Positions 46,006-55,850 of a DNA stretch of 64,000 bases are shown here, one piece after another (the first letter of the stretch is position 1; every line of letters begins with the position of its first letter). The position numbers and the translations under genes are program-made. Below the pieces are notes generated by a model. That model ran no database searches and was not told where the DNA came from. It was given only the letters and a program-made list of their open reading frames with translations. This DNA is from Sphingomonas sp. AOB5 (GTDB taxonomy: Bacteria > Pseudomonadota > Alphaproteobacteria > Sphingomonadales > Sphingomonadaceae): assembly GCF_029433115.1 (NCBI RefSeq), contig NZ_JARNTV010000003.1, positions 62,001 to 126,000 on the forward strand, given 5' to 3'.

Positions 46006-48801
46006 CTAGTTGCGGAAGCGGATGCTGAACCCGATCCGGCGATCGTCCAGCTGATATTTGCGCGGATGGTTCTCGACATTCTGATACTGGATCTTGTCCT
46101 CGTTGGTGAGGTTCACCACGTCGAGCACCACGCTGACATTGGGTGAGATATCATAGGCGATCGACGCGTCGATCTGGCCATAGGATTTCACATAGATCGG
46201 GATCGCCCCGGTGCCGTTGCCCGAGATCGTATCGAGATAATTGTCGCGCCAATTGTACGCGACCCGGATGCGCAGCCCGTATTTCTCGTACATCGCAACC
46301 GCGTTGTAGCTCCACTTGGACAGGCCCTGCAGCGTGGTCGGCACGACGATGCCGTTGGCCAGCGTGCCCACCGCGCCCGGCGCGGAGCTGTCGACATAGG
46401 TCAGATTGCCCTGCACACCGAAGCCGTCGAACGGCGCGGGCAGGAAGTTGAAGAAGGTGTTCCCGCCGATTTCGAAGCCCTTCACCTTGCCCTTGGTCCC
46501 GTTGACCAGAGCGGTGACCTGGAAGGGCTGCGATCCCTTGCCCGGCACATCGGCATTCAGCGTGTAGACCGCGTTGGTCAGGAAGTTGGTCAGGTCCTTG
46601 TAGAACAGGGTGCCGTACAGCAGCGTGCTGCTGTTGGGGAACCATTCGACCGAAACATCGGCCTGGGTCACCTCCAGCGGCTTCAAATACGGATTGCCGC
46701 CGCTGCCGGTGCGGTCGCGCAGCGTTGGCGTGCCGCCGCCGACCGGCGTCACGTAATTCTCGCTCAGGTTGAACAGCGCGCGCATGTCGTAGAAGGGCGG
46801 CCGCGACAGGCCCTTCGACGCGGCGGCGCGGAACTGAAGCTCCGGCGTGACGCGGTAGCGCAGGTTCAGGCTGGGCAGGAAACGGGTATATTCCTGCGCG
46901 ACATTGATCGGCGTCTCGATGCGGATATCGGCGCCGGTCGGCGTGGTGCGATAGGTGGTCGTGCTGCGCCCGCTCGCCGAATTCTCGGTCTTCACCACGC
47001 GCACGCCGATATTGCCGCTGAACGCGTTGGTATCGCCGAACCGCAGCATGCCGTACGCGGCATAAGTGGTCTCATCCTGCACGTTGATGTCGGTGGCCGG
47101 ATTATACTCGGTCAGCGGACGGGTGGCCGGGCCGCAGCAGGACGGGCCGGCACGGGTGTAGAGTTCGTTGAAGAATTGGCCCGCGTCGAACAGCCGGTTG
47201 TGTGCCAGCGCGGGCAGCGCCTGCACCGTGGTCTTGCCGCCATAGAAATTGCCGACGAACGGATTGGTCACGCCATAGGCCGACAGCGGCACGACATTGT
47301 TGCCGCCCCAGGGTGCCGACAGGAAGGTCCAGTTATACGGCGTCGAGCGATTGACCGCCGAACGATCGGTGTAGCGCACGCCCGCGGTGAAGCTGCGCAG
47401 GAAACTGGAATCGTCGAAATCCCATTCGAGATCGAGCCGCGCGCTCTTCTGGTCGGCGTCGCTGTCTTCCTTATGGTCCATCACCGCGATCAGGTAATAG
47501 TTGGAGGCATTCTCCGCGCCCGCCGGGCCGAAGGTGATCGACGGCACCTCGCCGCGCAGATCGACATAATAGCTGCCCGAATCCCGCTGGCCGAAGGCGG
47601 AGTAGTTCCGGTTCTCCGCGGTCGCCTGGATATATTGGAAGTCGGCATTCACGCGCAGGTTGGACGCGGGCGACCATTTGAAGCCGCCTGCCCAGTCGGT
47701 CGTGGTGCTGATGTTGAAGTTGATCTGGTTGTTGTTGTTGGTCGCCATCCCGTCATAGCCGCCCCGCAGGAACGTGCCGTCGGACGCGAATTCGAACTGG
47801 CCGATAGGGGTCAGGCCGTTGACGCCATTGGGATCGGTGCCGCGCGTCACGAAGGTGCCGAGGTTCGACCCTTCGATATAGTAACGCGAGTGGAAGACCT
47901 GGCCGTAGAATTCCAGGTTCGGGCTGGGCCGCCACTGGATCGCGCCATAGGCCCCGCGCCGCTCGCGATCGCCGAAGAAGGTCGCCCAGCCTGCGCCGTC
48001 GGTCACTTCCTTCGGCCCGGTGAAGCCGGCCGGCAGGTTCGCGGTGGTCGCGGTGACATAGGGCTCGAGCACCAGCTCGTCCGACCGGTAATTGCTCTCG
48101 AAATAGGAGAAGTTGGCGAGGATGCCGATCTCGCCGATGCCGGTTTCCCAGCGGTTGCTGAGCAGCACCGATCCGTTGATCCGCGTGCTCTGGCTCAGGC
48201 TGTAATTATTCCCGCCCAGCGTGGCCGCGGCCACCAGTCCCTTCGCATCGAACGGCATGCGCGTGCGCAGGTTGACCAGGCCGCCGATCGCGCCTTCGAC
48301 CAGTTCGGCCGAGGGGTTCTTGAACACGTCGACGCCCGCCAGCAGTTCCGACGGCACGTCCTCGAAGCCCAGCGCGCGGCCGCCCGAGGCGCCGAAGCTG
48401 TCCCGTCCGTTCACTTCGGTGCGGACCTGCGTCAGGCCGCGGATCGCGATGCTCGAACCCTCGCCGCGGTTGCGGGTGATCTGGATGCCGGAAATGCGCT
48501 GCAGCGCCTCGGCCACGTTGCGATCGGGCAGCGCGCCGATATCGATCGCGGTCACCGAATCGACGAACTGGTCGCTGTTGACCTTGATCGACTGGGCCGA
48601 AGCCACCGATGCGCGCAGGCCGGTGACGACGATGCCTTCGTCTTCCTCGTCGCCCGGCTGTTCCTTGTCGTCCTGCTTGGCATTCTGTGCCAGCGCGGGC
48701 GATGCGAAGCCCAGCGCGATTGCCGACGCGCCGATCAGCAGTCCGCGCCTGAGCATCATGCCCATCGCGCCTTCCGCGGCTTCGCGATCAGAATAAGCCA
48801 T
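46006..48801 (-). CDS. TonB-dependent receptor for oligosaccharide uptake
   Basis: Large outer-membrane receptor of 931 residues. A signal peptide ([22 protein letters not shown], after a short leader) is followed by an acidic linker, a TonB box (EGIVVTGLR), a plug domain with IAEAL-type motif [15 protein letters not shown] and [16 protein letters not shown], and a barrel ending in [10 protein letters not shown]. This long class is typical of carbohydrate-utilisation loci in Caulobacterales, Xanthomonads and Sphingomonads. GGGGAGG lies before ATG 48801; a longer open frame to 49017 lacks homology. First gene of the operon with GH35 and GH31, divergent from the halogenase-like gene. Confidence 0.93.
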   Translation of the reverse strand: MAYSDREAAEGAMGMMLRRGLLIGASAIALGFASPALAQNAKQDDKEQPGDEEDEGIVVTGLRASVASAQSIKVNSDQFVDSVTAIDIGALPDRNVAEALQRISGIQITRNRGEGSSIAIRGLTQVRTEVNGRDSFGASGGRALGFEDVPSELLAGVDVFKNPSAELVEGAIGGLVNLRTRMPFDAKGLVAAATLGGNNYSLSQSTRINGSVLLSNRWETGIGEIGILANFSYFESNYRSDELVLEPYVTATTANLPAGFTGPKEVTDGAGWATFFGDRERRGAYGAIQWRPSPNLEFYGQVFHSRYYIEGSNLGTFVTRGTDPNGVNGLTPIGQFEFASDGTFLRGGYDGMATNNNNQINFNISTTTDWAGGFKWSPASNLRVNADFQYIQATAENRNYSAFGQRDSGSYYVDLRGEVPSITFGPAGAENASNYYLIAVMDHKEDSDADQKSARLDLEWDFDDSSFLRSFTAGVRYTDRSAVNRSTPYNWTFLSAPWGGNNVVPLSAYGVTNPFVGNFYGGKTTVQALPALAHNRLFDAGQFFNELYTRAGPSCCGPATRPLTEYNPATDINVQDETTYAAYGMLRFGDTNAFSGNIGVRVVKTENSASGRSTTTYRTTPTGADIRIETPINVAQEYTRFLPSLNLRYRVTPELQFRAAASKGLSRPPFYDMRALFNLSENYVTPVGGGTPTLRDRTGSGGNPYLKPLEVTQADVSVEWFPNSSTLLYGTLFYKDLTNFLTNAVYTLNADVPGKGSQPFQVTALVNGTKGKVKGFEIGGNTFFNFLPAPFDGFGVQGNLTYVDSSAPGAVGTLANGIVVPTTLQGLSKWSYNAVAMYEKYGLRIRVAYNWRDNYLDTISGNGTGAIPIYVKSYGQIDASIAYDISPNVSVVLDVVNLTNEDKIQYQNVENHPRKYQLDDRRIGFSIRFRN

Positions 48802-49073
48802 GTCGATCCTCCCCTTTGCTGCGTTCGCCGCAGCGGCCTTTCCCGTGGGAGGATCGAGGATCCCGCGCCCTGCGCAGTCTCGACTCGCCTCTCCCGTCAC
48901 CGTCTCCGGATTTTCGCTTGTGAAAAGCACTTTCCAGATGTCCAGCGTTGTCGGCGCTACCACCGAACCCGCTAGGCGTCTACGAAAAAATAAGACATAT
49001 ATGAAAACTGAACGCAAAAATGCGTCATGTCATAGGCGATGATCGCCATGTTCGGACGGGGACGAGGAACGCC
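48802..49073. promoter_or_regulatory. Divergent control region of TonB receptor and halogenase-like gene
   Basis: This 272-base region is locally A/T-rich at 48980-49030. It contains an inverted repeat ACGCA-AAAA-TGCGT at 49012-49025, and the words CTACGAAA (48980-48987) and ACATATATGAAAA (48995-49007), both of which recur, the second in a shorter form, in the other divergent promoter of the locus near 52059-52087. These are candidate sites for the locus regulator. Confidence 0.5.
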
Positions 49074-50690
49074 ATGAACGACCGCGCAATCCGCAAGCTG
49101 CTGATCGTCGGCGGCGGCACCGCCGGATGGATGGCCGCCGCCGCCTTGTCCCGCGCGCTGGGCGAGGAACGCCGCATCGAGATCGCGCTGATCGAATCCG
49201 ACGCGATCGGCACGATCGGCGTCGGCGAAGCGACGATCCCGCCGATCCAGCATCTCAACCAGCTGCTCGGTTTCGACGAGGACGAATTCGTCCGCCGCAC
49301 CCGCGCGACCTTCAAGCTGGGGATCGATTTCCACAACTGGAGCGCGGCGGGATCGCGCTATTTCCATCCCTTCGGCCGCCACGGCGCGGACATCGGCACG
49401 CTGCCCTTTCACCAATATTGGCTGCGGATGAAGGCCGAGGCCGGCGACGCCGCGGGCGAGCTGGCCGATTACAACCTGCCGACCATCGCGGCGCTGCAGG
49501 GCAAGTTCTGCCGCCCGTCCAGCGATCCGAAGAACACGCTGTCGAACATCGCCTATGCCTATCATTTCGACGCGGGCCTCTACGCCGCAATGCTGCGCGA
49601 TCATGCCGAAGCCGCCGGGGTGATCCGCCACGAAGGCCGGATCGCCGAAGTGCTCCAGCACGAAAATGGCTTCGTCAGCGGCGTCCGCCTCGAAAGCGGC
49701 ACGATCCACGAAGCCGACTTCTTCATCGACTGCTCGGGCTTTCGCGGTCTGCTGATCGAAGGCGCGCTGCAGACCGGCTATGAGGACTGGACGCACTGGC
49801 TGCCGTGCGACCGCGCCATCGCCATGCCCTGCGCAAACGGCGGCGACTTCACGCCCTATACGCGCTCGACCGCACACGATGCCGGCTGGCAATGGCGCAT
49901 CCCGCTGCAGCACCGCATCGGCAACGGCCATGTCTATTGCAGCGCCTTCATGTCCGACGACGAGGCCGAGGCGATCCTGCGCGCCAATCTGGACGGCGAC
50001 GTGCTGGCCGAGCCGAACCGCATCCGCTTCGCCACCGGCAAGCGGCGCAAGTTCTGGAACAAGAACGTCGTCGCGCTGGGCCTCGCCTCGGGCTTCATGG
50101 AGCCACTGGAATCGACCAGCATCCATCTGATCCAGACCGCGATCTCGAAGCTGGTGAACCTGTTCCCCGACCGCGACTTCCACCAGGCGGATATCGACTA
50201 TTACAACCGCGCCACCGCAGTGGAATATGAGCGGATCCGCGACTTCATCATCCTCCACTATCACGCCAACCAGAAGGCCGGTTCACCCTTCTGGGATCAG
50301 GTGCGGACGATGCCGATCCCGGACTCGCTGCAGCAGAAATATGATCTGTGGCGCCATCACGCCCGCGTCTTCCGGATCGAGGACGAGCTGTTCGACGTCG
50401 CCAGCTGGGTCGCGGTGCTCGAGGGTCAGGGCATTCACCCGCTGGGTTACGATCCGCTGGCCGACGCGATGCCCGCGGAGAAGCTCCATGCCCTCCTCCC
50501 CCGCATCCGCGCCGCCATCGCGCGTGGCGCGGAAGCAATGCCGCGCCACGAGGATTTCGTCGCGGAGCATTGCGCGTTCGACAAACCTGCCTCCGCGCCG
50601 CGCGCACCCGCCGTCGCCGCGCCCAGCTTCTCGCTGACCGCCGCGCGCAGCCATTTCGGAGGATTGGCCGGAACGGTCGCGGCGCGTTAG
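49074..50690 (+). CDS. Flavin-dependent tryptophan halogenase-like protein
   Basis: FAD-binding protein of the tryptophan halogenase family, 538 residues. The dinucleotide motif [10 protein letters not shown] lies at about 13-22, the active-site block [18 protein letters not shown] near 53-70, and the halogenase signature W-x-W-x-I-P appears as WQWRIP. GAGGAA precedes ATG 49074. In many sphingomonads and Caulobacter relatives such genes lie beside sugar TonB receptors, where halogenation has not been shown. No separate flavin reductase gene is seen in the window. It is divergent from the TonB receptor, and its stop overlaps that of the L-fuconate dehydratase gene by four bases. Substrate unknown. 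Confidence 0.88.
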   Translation: MNDRAIRKLLIVGGGTAGWMAAAALSRALGEERRIEIALIESDAIGTIGVGEATIPPIQHLNQLLGFDEDEFVRRTRATFKLGIDFHNWSAAGSRYFHPFGRHGADIGTLPFHQYWLRMKAEAGDAAGELADYNLPTIAALQGKFCRPSSDPKNTLSNIAYAYHFDAGLYAAMLRDHAEAAGVIRHEGRIAEVLQHENGFVSGVRLESGTIHEADFFIDCSGFRGLLIEGALQTGYEDWTHWLPCDRAIAMPCANGGDFTPYTRSTAHDAGWQWRIPLQHRIGNGHVYCSAFMSDDEAEAILRANLDGDVLAEPNRIRFATGKRRKFWNKNVVALGLASGFMEPLESTSIHLIQTAISKLVNLFPDRDFHQADIDYYNRATAVEYERIRDFIILHYHANQKAGSPFWDQVRTMPIPDSLQQKYDLWRHHARVFRIEDELFDVASWVAVLEGQGIHPLGYDPLADAMPAEKLHALLPRIRAAIARGAEAMPRHEDFVAEHCAFDKPASAPRAPAVAAPSFSLTAARSHFGGLAGTVAAR

Positions 50691-51988
50691 GCCGCGCTCA
50701 CCGCTTCCCGCGTGGCACCGTGGCGGTATTTCGCCAGCGACGCCGCCTTCATCTCGATCGAGAAGCCAGGCGCGGCCGGCGCCAGATAGGCCCCGCCCCG
50801 CACTTCGCACGGATCGACGAAATGCTCGTGCAGATGGTCGACATATTCGATCACCCGCCCCTCCATCGTCCCGGCGATGGCGAGATAGTCGATCATCGCC
50901 AGATGCTGTACATATTCGCACAGCCCGACGCCCCCGGCATGCGGGCAGACCGGCAGGTCGTATTTCGCCGCCATCAGCAGCACCGCCAGCACTTCGTTGA
51001 CCCCGCCCAGCCGGCACGCATCGATCTGGACCACGTCGATCGCGCCGCGCATGATCAACTGCTTGAAGACCACCCGGTTCTGACACATCTCGCCGGTCGC
51101 TACCCGCATCGGCGCGATGCCCTCGCGGATCGTGCGGTGCCCCTCGACATCGTCCGGGCTGGTCGGCTCCTCGATGAACCAGGGATCGGCAAAGGCAAGC
51201 GCGCCGAGATGGACGATGGCCTCATCCACCTCCCACACCTGGTTCGCATCGATCATCAGCTTGCAGTCGGGACCGATCACAGCGCGGGCGATGCCTGCGC
51301 GGCGGATATCTTCCGCGACATCGCGTCCGACCTTGAGCTTGAGGTGCTGAAACCCTTCGGCCACCGCTTCACGGCACAGCCGTTCCAGCTTCGCGTCCGA
51401 ATAGCCCAGCCATCCTGCCGAGGTGGTGTAGGCCGGATAGCCCTGCGCCTCGAGCGCCTCGATCCGCGCTACCTTGCCGGCCTCGCGATCCTTAAGCAGC
51501 GCCAGCGCCTCGGCCGGCGTGATGCAATCGGTGATGTAGCGAAAATCGACCAGCCGGACGATTTCCTCCGGCGTCATCTCGCCGATCAGCCGCCACAACG
51601 GCTTGCCCTCGGCCTTGGCCCACAAATCCCACACGGCGTTGACCACCGCGCCGGTGGCGAGATGGATCACGCCCTTCTCCGGCCCGATCCAGCGCAACTG
51701 GCTGTCGCCGGTCACGTGCCGCCAGAAGCGCGCGCCGTCCTGGCGGATCCATTCCAGTTCCAGCCCGACCACCAGCGGCGCCAGCGCCTCGATCGCCGCA
51801 CAGACGATGTCGTTGCCGCGCCCGATGGTGAAGGTCAGCCCATGGCCGCTCAGCCCCGGCGCGTTGGTTTCGAGAATGCAATAGGCCGCCGAATAATCCG
51901 GATCGGGATTCATCGCGTCCGAACCGTCGAGAAAATCCGAAGTCGGGAAGCGGATATCGAGGACCCGCAAGCCAGTGATCACCGTCAT
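50687..51988 (-). CDS. fucD: L-fuconate dehydratase (enolase superfamily)
   Basis: Enolase-superfamily dehydratase, 434 residues, expected to convert L-fuconate to 2-keto-3-deoxy-L-fuconate in the cytoplasm. The N-terminus with [20 protein letters not shown] is characteristic of L-fuconate dehydratases. Catalytic and metal residues are visible: Lys217 and Lys219 (LKLKVG), Asp247 (MIDANQ), Glu273 (FIEEPT), Glu300 (ATGE) and His350 (CPHAGG), matching the known Xanthomonas enzyme within one position. ATG 51988 is chosen by comparison with family starts; the frame extends to 52054 without homology. It is divergent from the mutarotase gene. Confidence 0.92.
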   Translation of the reverse strand: MTVITGLRVLDIRFPTSDFLDGSDAMNPDPDYSAAYCILETNAPGLSGHGLTFTIGRGNDIVCAAIEALAPLVVGLELEWIRQDGARFWRHVTGDSQLRWIGPEKGVIHLATGAVVNAVWDLWAKAEGKPLWRLIGEMTPEEIVRLVDFRYITDCITPAEALALLKDREAGKVARIEALEAQGYPAYTTSAGWLGYSDAKLERLCREAVAEGFQHLKLKVGRDVAEDIRRAGIARAVIGPDCKLMIDANQVWEVDEAIVHLGALAFADPWFIEEPTSPDDVEGHRTIREGIAPMRVATGEMCQNRVVFKQLIMRGAIDVVQIDACRLGGVNEVLAVLLMAAKYDLPVCPHAGGVGLCEYVQHLAMIDYLAIAGTMEGRVIEYVDHLHEHFVDPCEVRGGAYLAPAAPGFSIEMKAASLAKYRHGATREAVSAA

Positions 51989-52155
51989 CGCGTGCTTGCC
52001 GATCGGCCGGAATGCGCCTCGTGCGGCTTCAAGACGGATACCCCTCCCACGCATATTCTTTCGTAGATGATAGACATTTTCATATGTGCCAATTGCGGCT
52101 GGCGCAAGCGGGGATATTCGCTAAGGTGCGGGCAAAGCTGATTCCGGAGGGGATG
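51989..52155. promoter_or_regulatory. Divergent promoter region, fuconate dehydratase versus mutarotase
   Basis: The region contains TTTCGTAG (52059-52066) and TTTTCATATGT (52077-52087), reverse complements of words in the receptor-halogenase promoter, within an A/T-rich patch at 52050-52090. Probable operator area of the fucose catabolic genes. Confidence 0.45.
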
Positions 52156-52491
52156 ATGGGGCGCAGGCTGTGCTTCGCGCTGGATCTGATCGACGACGCG
52201 GCGCTGATCGCGGAGTATGAATCGCGCCACTCGCCCGGCGCGGTGTGGCCCGTGGTGATCGCGCATATCCGCGCGACCGGCGTCGAATCGATGGAGATCT
52301 GGCGCAGCGGAGACCGGCTGGTGATGATCGCCGAAGTCGCGCTCGATTATCCTCGCGCGGTGCCACAACCGTCCGAGATCGCCGATTGGGAAGCACTGAT
52401 GTGGCGCTTCCAGAAGCCCCTGCCCGATGCCGGCGAGGGCGAGAAATGGGTGGCGATGCACCGCATCTTCACGCTGGACGGCGAGGCATGA
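52156..52491 (+). CDS. RhaM-type L-fucose/L-rhamnose mutarotase
   Basis: Small 111-residue protein of the RhaM (L-rhamnose mutarotase) superfamily that interconverts alpha and beta anomers of a 6-deoxy sugar. Family marks are RRLCFALDLIDDAALIAEYESRHSPGAVWPVV and the histidine in that block, MEIWRSGDRLVMI and the ending MWRFQKPLPDAGEGEKWVAMHRIFTL. ATG 52156 has GGAGG five bases upstream; ATG 52153 is too close to it. In Xanthomonas a member of this family acts on L-fucose in the same pathway, so L-fucose mutarotase is the best call. Its stop overlaps the start of the aldo/keto reductase gene. Confidence 0.88.
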   Translation: MGRRLCFALDLIDDAALIAEYESRHSPGAVWPVVIAHIRATGVESMEIWRSGDRLVMIAEVALDYPRAVPQPSEIADWEALMWRFQKPLPDAGEGEKWVAMHRIFTLDGEA

Positions 52492-53489
52492 TCCCGCGCC
52501 GACGCATCGGCCGCACCGAATTGTTCGTGCCCGAACTCGGTTTCGGCACCGCAGCGCTCGGCAATCTCTATCGTCAGGTCTCCGACGCGGACGCGCATGC
52601 CACGGTCGAGGCAGCGCTGGCGGCCGGGCTGACCTATGCCGACACCGCGCCCTATTACGGCTTCGGCCTGGCCGAACGCCGTCTGGGCGAAGCGCTGCAC
52701 GGCGAAGTGGTGGTCTCGACCAAGGTGGGACGCCTGCTCGTGCCGGTCGATGGCCCCATCGCCGACGAACGTCATGGCTTCGTCGCCGCCGATCCGTTTG
52801 AGCCGGTCTACGATTATTCGCATGACGGTATCCTGCGCTCGCACGAGGACAGCCTGCGCCGCCTGAACCGCGACCGGATCGACATGCTGCTGGTCCATGA
52901 TATCGGCGCGAGGACCCATGGCGCGAACCATCCGGCGATGCTGGCGCAACTGCTCGGCAGCGGCGTGACGGCGCTGCGGCGGCTGCGCAACGAGGGCACG
53001 GTGTCGGCTATCGGCATCGGCGTCAACGAGACGGAGATCGCGCTCGACCTGATCGACCGGATCGAACTCGACGCGATCCTGCTCGCGGGCCGCTACACCC
53101 TGCTGGAGCAAGGTGCGCTCGACGCGCTGTTCCCGCGATGCGCCGAGACCGGCACCTCGATCGTCATCGGCGGGCCGTATAATTCGGGCCTGCTCACCGG
53201 CGGCGCGACCTATGACTATGCCGCGGCCCCGGCCGATATCCTCGAGCGCGCGCGTCGCCTCGAAGCCGCCTGCGTGCGCCACGGCGTATCGCTCGCCGCC
53301 GCCGCGCTGCAATTCCCGCTCGCGCACCCTCTGGTCGCCAGCGTCATCCCCGGCCTCGCCAGCCCCAAGGAAGTCCAGGAAACCGTGACCCGCTATTCGA
53401 CGCCGATCCCGCCCGCCTTGTGGGAGGACCTCAAGGCCCAGGGCCTGCTCCATCCCCATGCACCCATCCCGCAGGCAGTGGCAGCGTGA
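52488..53489 (+). CDS. Aldo/keto reductase, probable L-fucose dehydrogenase
   Basis: Aldo/keto reductase of 333 residues that likely oxidises L-fucose to L-fuconolactone with NAD(P). The tetrad is visible: Asp and Tyr in YADTAPYYGFGLAERRLG, Lys in VVVSTKVGR and His in DMLLVHDIG. The pattern FVPELGFGTAALGNLY at the N-terminus and the C-terminal VIPGLASPKEVQETVTRY place it in the D-threo-aldose/L-fucose dehydrogenase and pyridoxal dehydrogenase group. Start ATG 52488 overlaps the mutarotase stop, and its stop overlaps the GTG of the following SDR gene, making a tight three-gene unit. Confidence 0.88.
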   Translation: MIPRRRIGRTELFVPELGFGTAALGNLYRQVSDADAHATVEAALAAGLTYADTAPYYGFGLAERRLGEALHGEVVVSTKVGRLLVPVDGPIADERHGFVAADPFEPVYDYSHDGILRSHEDSLRRLNRDRIDMLLVHDIGARTHGANHPAMLAQLLGSGVTALRRLRNEGTVSAIGIGVNETEIALDLIDRIELDAILLAGRYTLLEQGALDALFPRCAETGTSIVIGGPYNSGLLTGGATYDYAAAPADILERARRLEAACVRHGVSLAAAALQFPLAHPLVASVIPGLASPKEVQETVTRYSTPIPPALWEDLKAQGLLHPHAPIPQAVAA

Positions 53490-54202
53490 GGCTGGCGGGC
53501 AAGACCGCGTTGGTGACCGGCGCCGGGCAAGGCATCGGCCGCGCCGCCACCGAACTGTTCGCCCGCGAAGGCGCGACCGTCTGGGCCACCGACCGCGAGG
53601 CGATCGATCTGCCCGGCTGCATCTCGCGCCAGCTCGATGTCACCGATCCCGCACAGATCGAGGCCGTCTTCGCCGAAGCAGGGCCGCTGAACGTGCTGTT
53701 CAACTGCGCCGGGATCGTCGCGGGCGGCACGATCCTCGATTGCAGCGAGGCCGACTGGTCGCGCAGTTTCGACATCAACGTCACCGCGATGTTCCACACG
53801 ATCCGTGCGGCGCTGCCCGCGATGCTCGCCAGGGGCAGCGGATCGATCGTCAACATGGCTTCGGTATCCAGTTCGGTCACCGGCGTGCCCAATCGCTTCG
53901 CCTATGGCGCGTCCAAGGCGGCGGTGATCGGGCTGACCAAGCATGTCGCGGTCGATTTCGTCGCGCAGGGCATACGCTGCAACGCGATCTGCCCGGGCAC
54001 GGTCGATACGCCGTCGCTGCAACAACGGTTGCGCGATACCGGCGACTATGAAAAGGCCCGCGCCGATTTCAACGCGCGACAGCCGATGGGGCGATTGGGC
54101 AAGGCGGACGAGATCGCCGCGCTCGCCCTCTATCTCGCCTCGGACGAATCCAGCTTCACCACCGGCCAGATCCACATCGTCGACGGCGGCTGGACGACCT
54201 AG
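53486..54202 (+). CDS. SDR, probable 2-keto-3-deoxy-L-fuconate dehydrogenase
   Basis: Short-chain dehydrogenase of 238 residues from GTG 53486. TGAGQGIG lies at 11-18, Asp36 suggests NAD preference, NCAG is at 73-76, and the catalytic Ser (128-130), Tyr140 and Lys144 (YGASK) are present; the end is SSFTTGQIHIVDGGWTT. In the Xanthomonas L-fucose route an SDR oxidises 2-keto-3-deoxy-L-fuconate to the 2,4-diketo acid; the position in this operon makes that the most likely role. Its stop shares CTAG with the stop of the convergent IclR gene. Confidence 0.85.
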   Translation: MRLAGKTALVTGAGQGIGRAATELFAREGATVWATDREAIDLPGCISRQLDVTDPAQIEAVFAEAGPLNVLFNCAGIVAGGTILDCSEADWSRSFDINVTAMFHTIRAALPAMLARGSGSIVNMASVSSSVTGVPNRFAYGASKAAVIGLTKHVAVDFVAQGIRCNAICPGTVDTPSLQQRLRDTGDYEKARADFNARQPMGRLGKADEIAALALYLASDESSFTTGQIHIVDGGWTT

Positions 54203-54990
54203 AGCCTGCTGTCCCCCTCGACCAGCTGTGCGGCGATCCGCTCGGCCGCGGCCTGGACTTCCTTCGCCGTATCGCTGCGCGAAACCGAAGGCTGGAGCTT
54301 CTTCAGATAGGGCACGGTCAGCGCCGCCGCCGCCGCACCGCCACGCATCACCGGGGCCGATATATCGGTCACCCCCGCGACGAAGCGGCTCGGGGTCAGC
54401 TCCACGCTGCGCTCGCGCACTTCGTCGGCATGGGCGCGGAATTCGGCCAGTTCCTTGTCGGACAGCGGCGGATCGAACATCGCTTCCCAGCGCTGGCGCA
54501 CATCGGCGGGCTGAAAGGCATAGAGTACGATGCCCGATGCCGCCTGATACAGCGGGCGGCGATATCCGACGCGGACCGAGAAGCCGAGTTGCTCGCTCGA
54601 TTCCATCCGCGCCACCACCACCATCTCGCCCAGCGTGTGCAGCGCCAGATGGCATGCCTGACCGACCGTCAGGGTCAGCTGGCGCATCACCGGCAGCGCC
54701 ACTTCGATCAGGTTGCGCGTCCGCGGCTGCTGCATGCCCAGCGAAAAGAGCCGGTCGGTCAGCCGATAGCCGTCGCTGCCCGCCTCCTGCTCGATATAGC
54801 CGCGGAATTCGAGCACCTGGACCATGCGGAACAGCTCACCATGCGAGCGACCCAGCCGCGTGACGATGCCGGTCAGCGTCACCGGCTCACTCTCCGCCGC
54901 CAGCAATTCGAGGATGTCGATGCCCTTTTCCAGCGCCGGCGCGCGATAGCGGCGACCGCCCTCGCCTTCCTCGTCCTCGATATCCGCCAC
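54199..54990 (-). CDS. IclR family transcriptional regulator
   Basis: Regulator of 263 residues. An N-terminal winged helix (ALEKGIDILELLAAESEPVTLTGIVTRLGRSHGELFRMVQVL, in parts from about 20 to 65) is followed by the IclR effector domain (HLALHTLGEMVVVARMESSEQ, FVAGVTDISAPVM). GTG 54990 with AAGGGA upstream is the likely start; a TTG at 55020 is possible. Family members bind small metabolites such as sugar acids and repress or activate catabolic operons. It adjoins the fucose catabolic genes and is the only one-component regulator in the 38-55 kb locus, so it is the likely controller. Confidence 0.9.
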   Translation of the reverse strand: MADIEDEEGEGGRRYRAPALEKGIDILELLAAESEPVTLTGIVTRLGRSHGELFRMVQVLEFRGYIEQEAGSDGYRLTDRLFSLGMQQPRTRNLIEVALPVMRQLTLTVGQACHLALHTLGEMVVVARMESSEQLGFSVRVGYRRPLYQAASGIVLYAFQPADVRQRWEAMFDPPLSDKELAEFRAHADEVRERSVELTPSRFVAGVTDISAPVMRGGAAAAALTVPYLKKLQPSVSRSDTAKEVQAAAERIAAQLVEGDSRL

Positions 54991-55163
54991 GCGCTGTCCC
55001 TTCCAAACTCTTCGGGCCAATCCTTACGCTAATGAATGGCTTGGGGACAATCGCGCGCGGCATGGTGAAAACGCGCTGCACGATAGCCTCCCCAAAGCGT
55101 GGGGATTGGACGCGTCGCCAACTCTGTTAACCATTGCGAAGAAGGGGGCGATTCGCGGGCAGT

Positions 55164-55850
55164 ATGACGGTCATCACCACTCTGCTGGCGAATGCGGCGG
55201 GCAACGCCGTGGCTCCCGCTCCTGCCCTGCCGGTATGGATCGGCGTGGCGGGCGTGACCGGGTTGTTCTCGGCGATGGCCGCCTTCTTCCTGTCGATTGC
55301 GGCGGTGGTGCTGGCGATCCGGCTCAAGGCGTTCCTGACCCAGGGGCCGGGCAAGCAGGAACTCGCCTTCATCAAGGCGCTGCGCGGCGACGTGAAGGAA
55401 CATTCGCGGCGGATCGACGAACGCGTGCTGGCCAAGGTCAGCACCGCGCCCGCCAGCCTGGAGTCGCTCCGCGCGCTGCTGCGCAACCTGCGCAACGAGA
55501 TGAGCGAGCCGATGGCCTATCTGGCGCGCATGGCGAACGTGCCCGTCACCGGCTTCGGCGAGCCCGAGATCAGCAGCGCGTTCGGCAGCTGGGCCGGCGC
55601 GGTGCGGTCGCTGAGCGAAGCGATCGATCATTTCTATGCCGACACCAGCTATGCCGGATCGGATATCGACACCCAGCGCGAGACCTATCTGCTGCGCCAG
55701 TATCGCGCCGAGCTGGAGCATCTGCTCGAACTGCGCGCGAAGGTGAAGGAGAGCGCGGGCAAGCTCGACAAGCTGGCAGGCGGCTACATCACCAAGCACA
55801 CGCCCAAGGCCGACGGCGCGACCGCGCCCAAGCCCCCCGGCGACCACTGA
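55164..55850 (+). CDS. Membrane-anchored coiled protein of unknown function
   Basis: Unrecognised 228-residue protein. A single transmembrane segment (PVWIGVAGVTGLFSAMAAFFLSIAAVVLAIRL, about 22-53) is followed by a mainly helical, charged cytoplasmic part (QELAFIKALRGDVKEHSRRIDERVL, YRAELEHLLELRAKVKESAGKLDKLAGG) that could form coiled coils. The tail is Pro/Lys-rich. ATG 55164 is favoured; the upstream in-frame TTG at 55134 is unlikely. A TTAACCAT word lies 30 bases upstream. No domain is recognised. Confidence 0.7.
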   Translation: MTVITTLLANAAGNAVAPAPALPVWIGVAGVTGLFSAMAAFFLSIAAVVLAIRLKAFLTQGPGKQELAFIKALRGDVKEHSRRIDERVLAKVSTAPASLESLRALLRNLRNEMSEPMAYLARMANVPVTGFGEPEISSAFGSWAGAVRSLSEAIDHFYADTSYAGSDIDTQRETYLLRQYRAELEHLLELRAKVKESAGKLDKLAGGYITKHTPKADGATAPKPPGDH

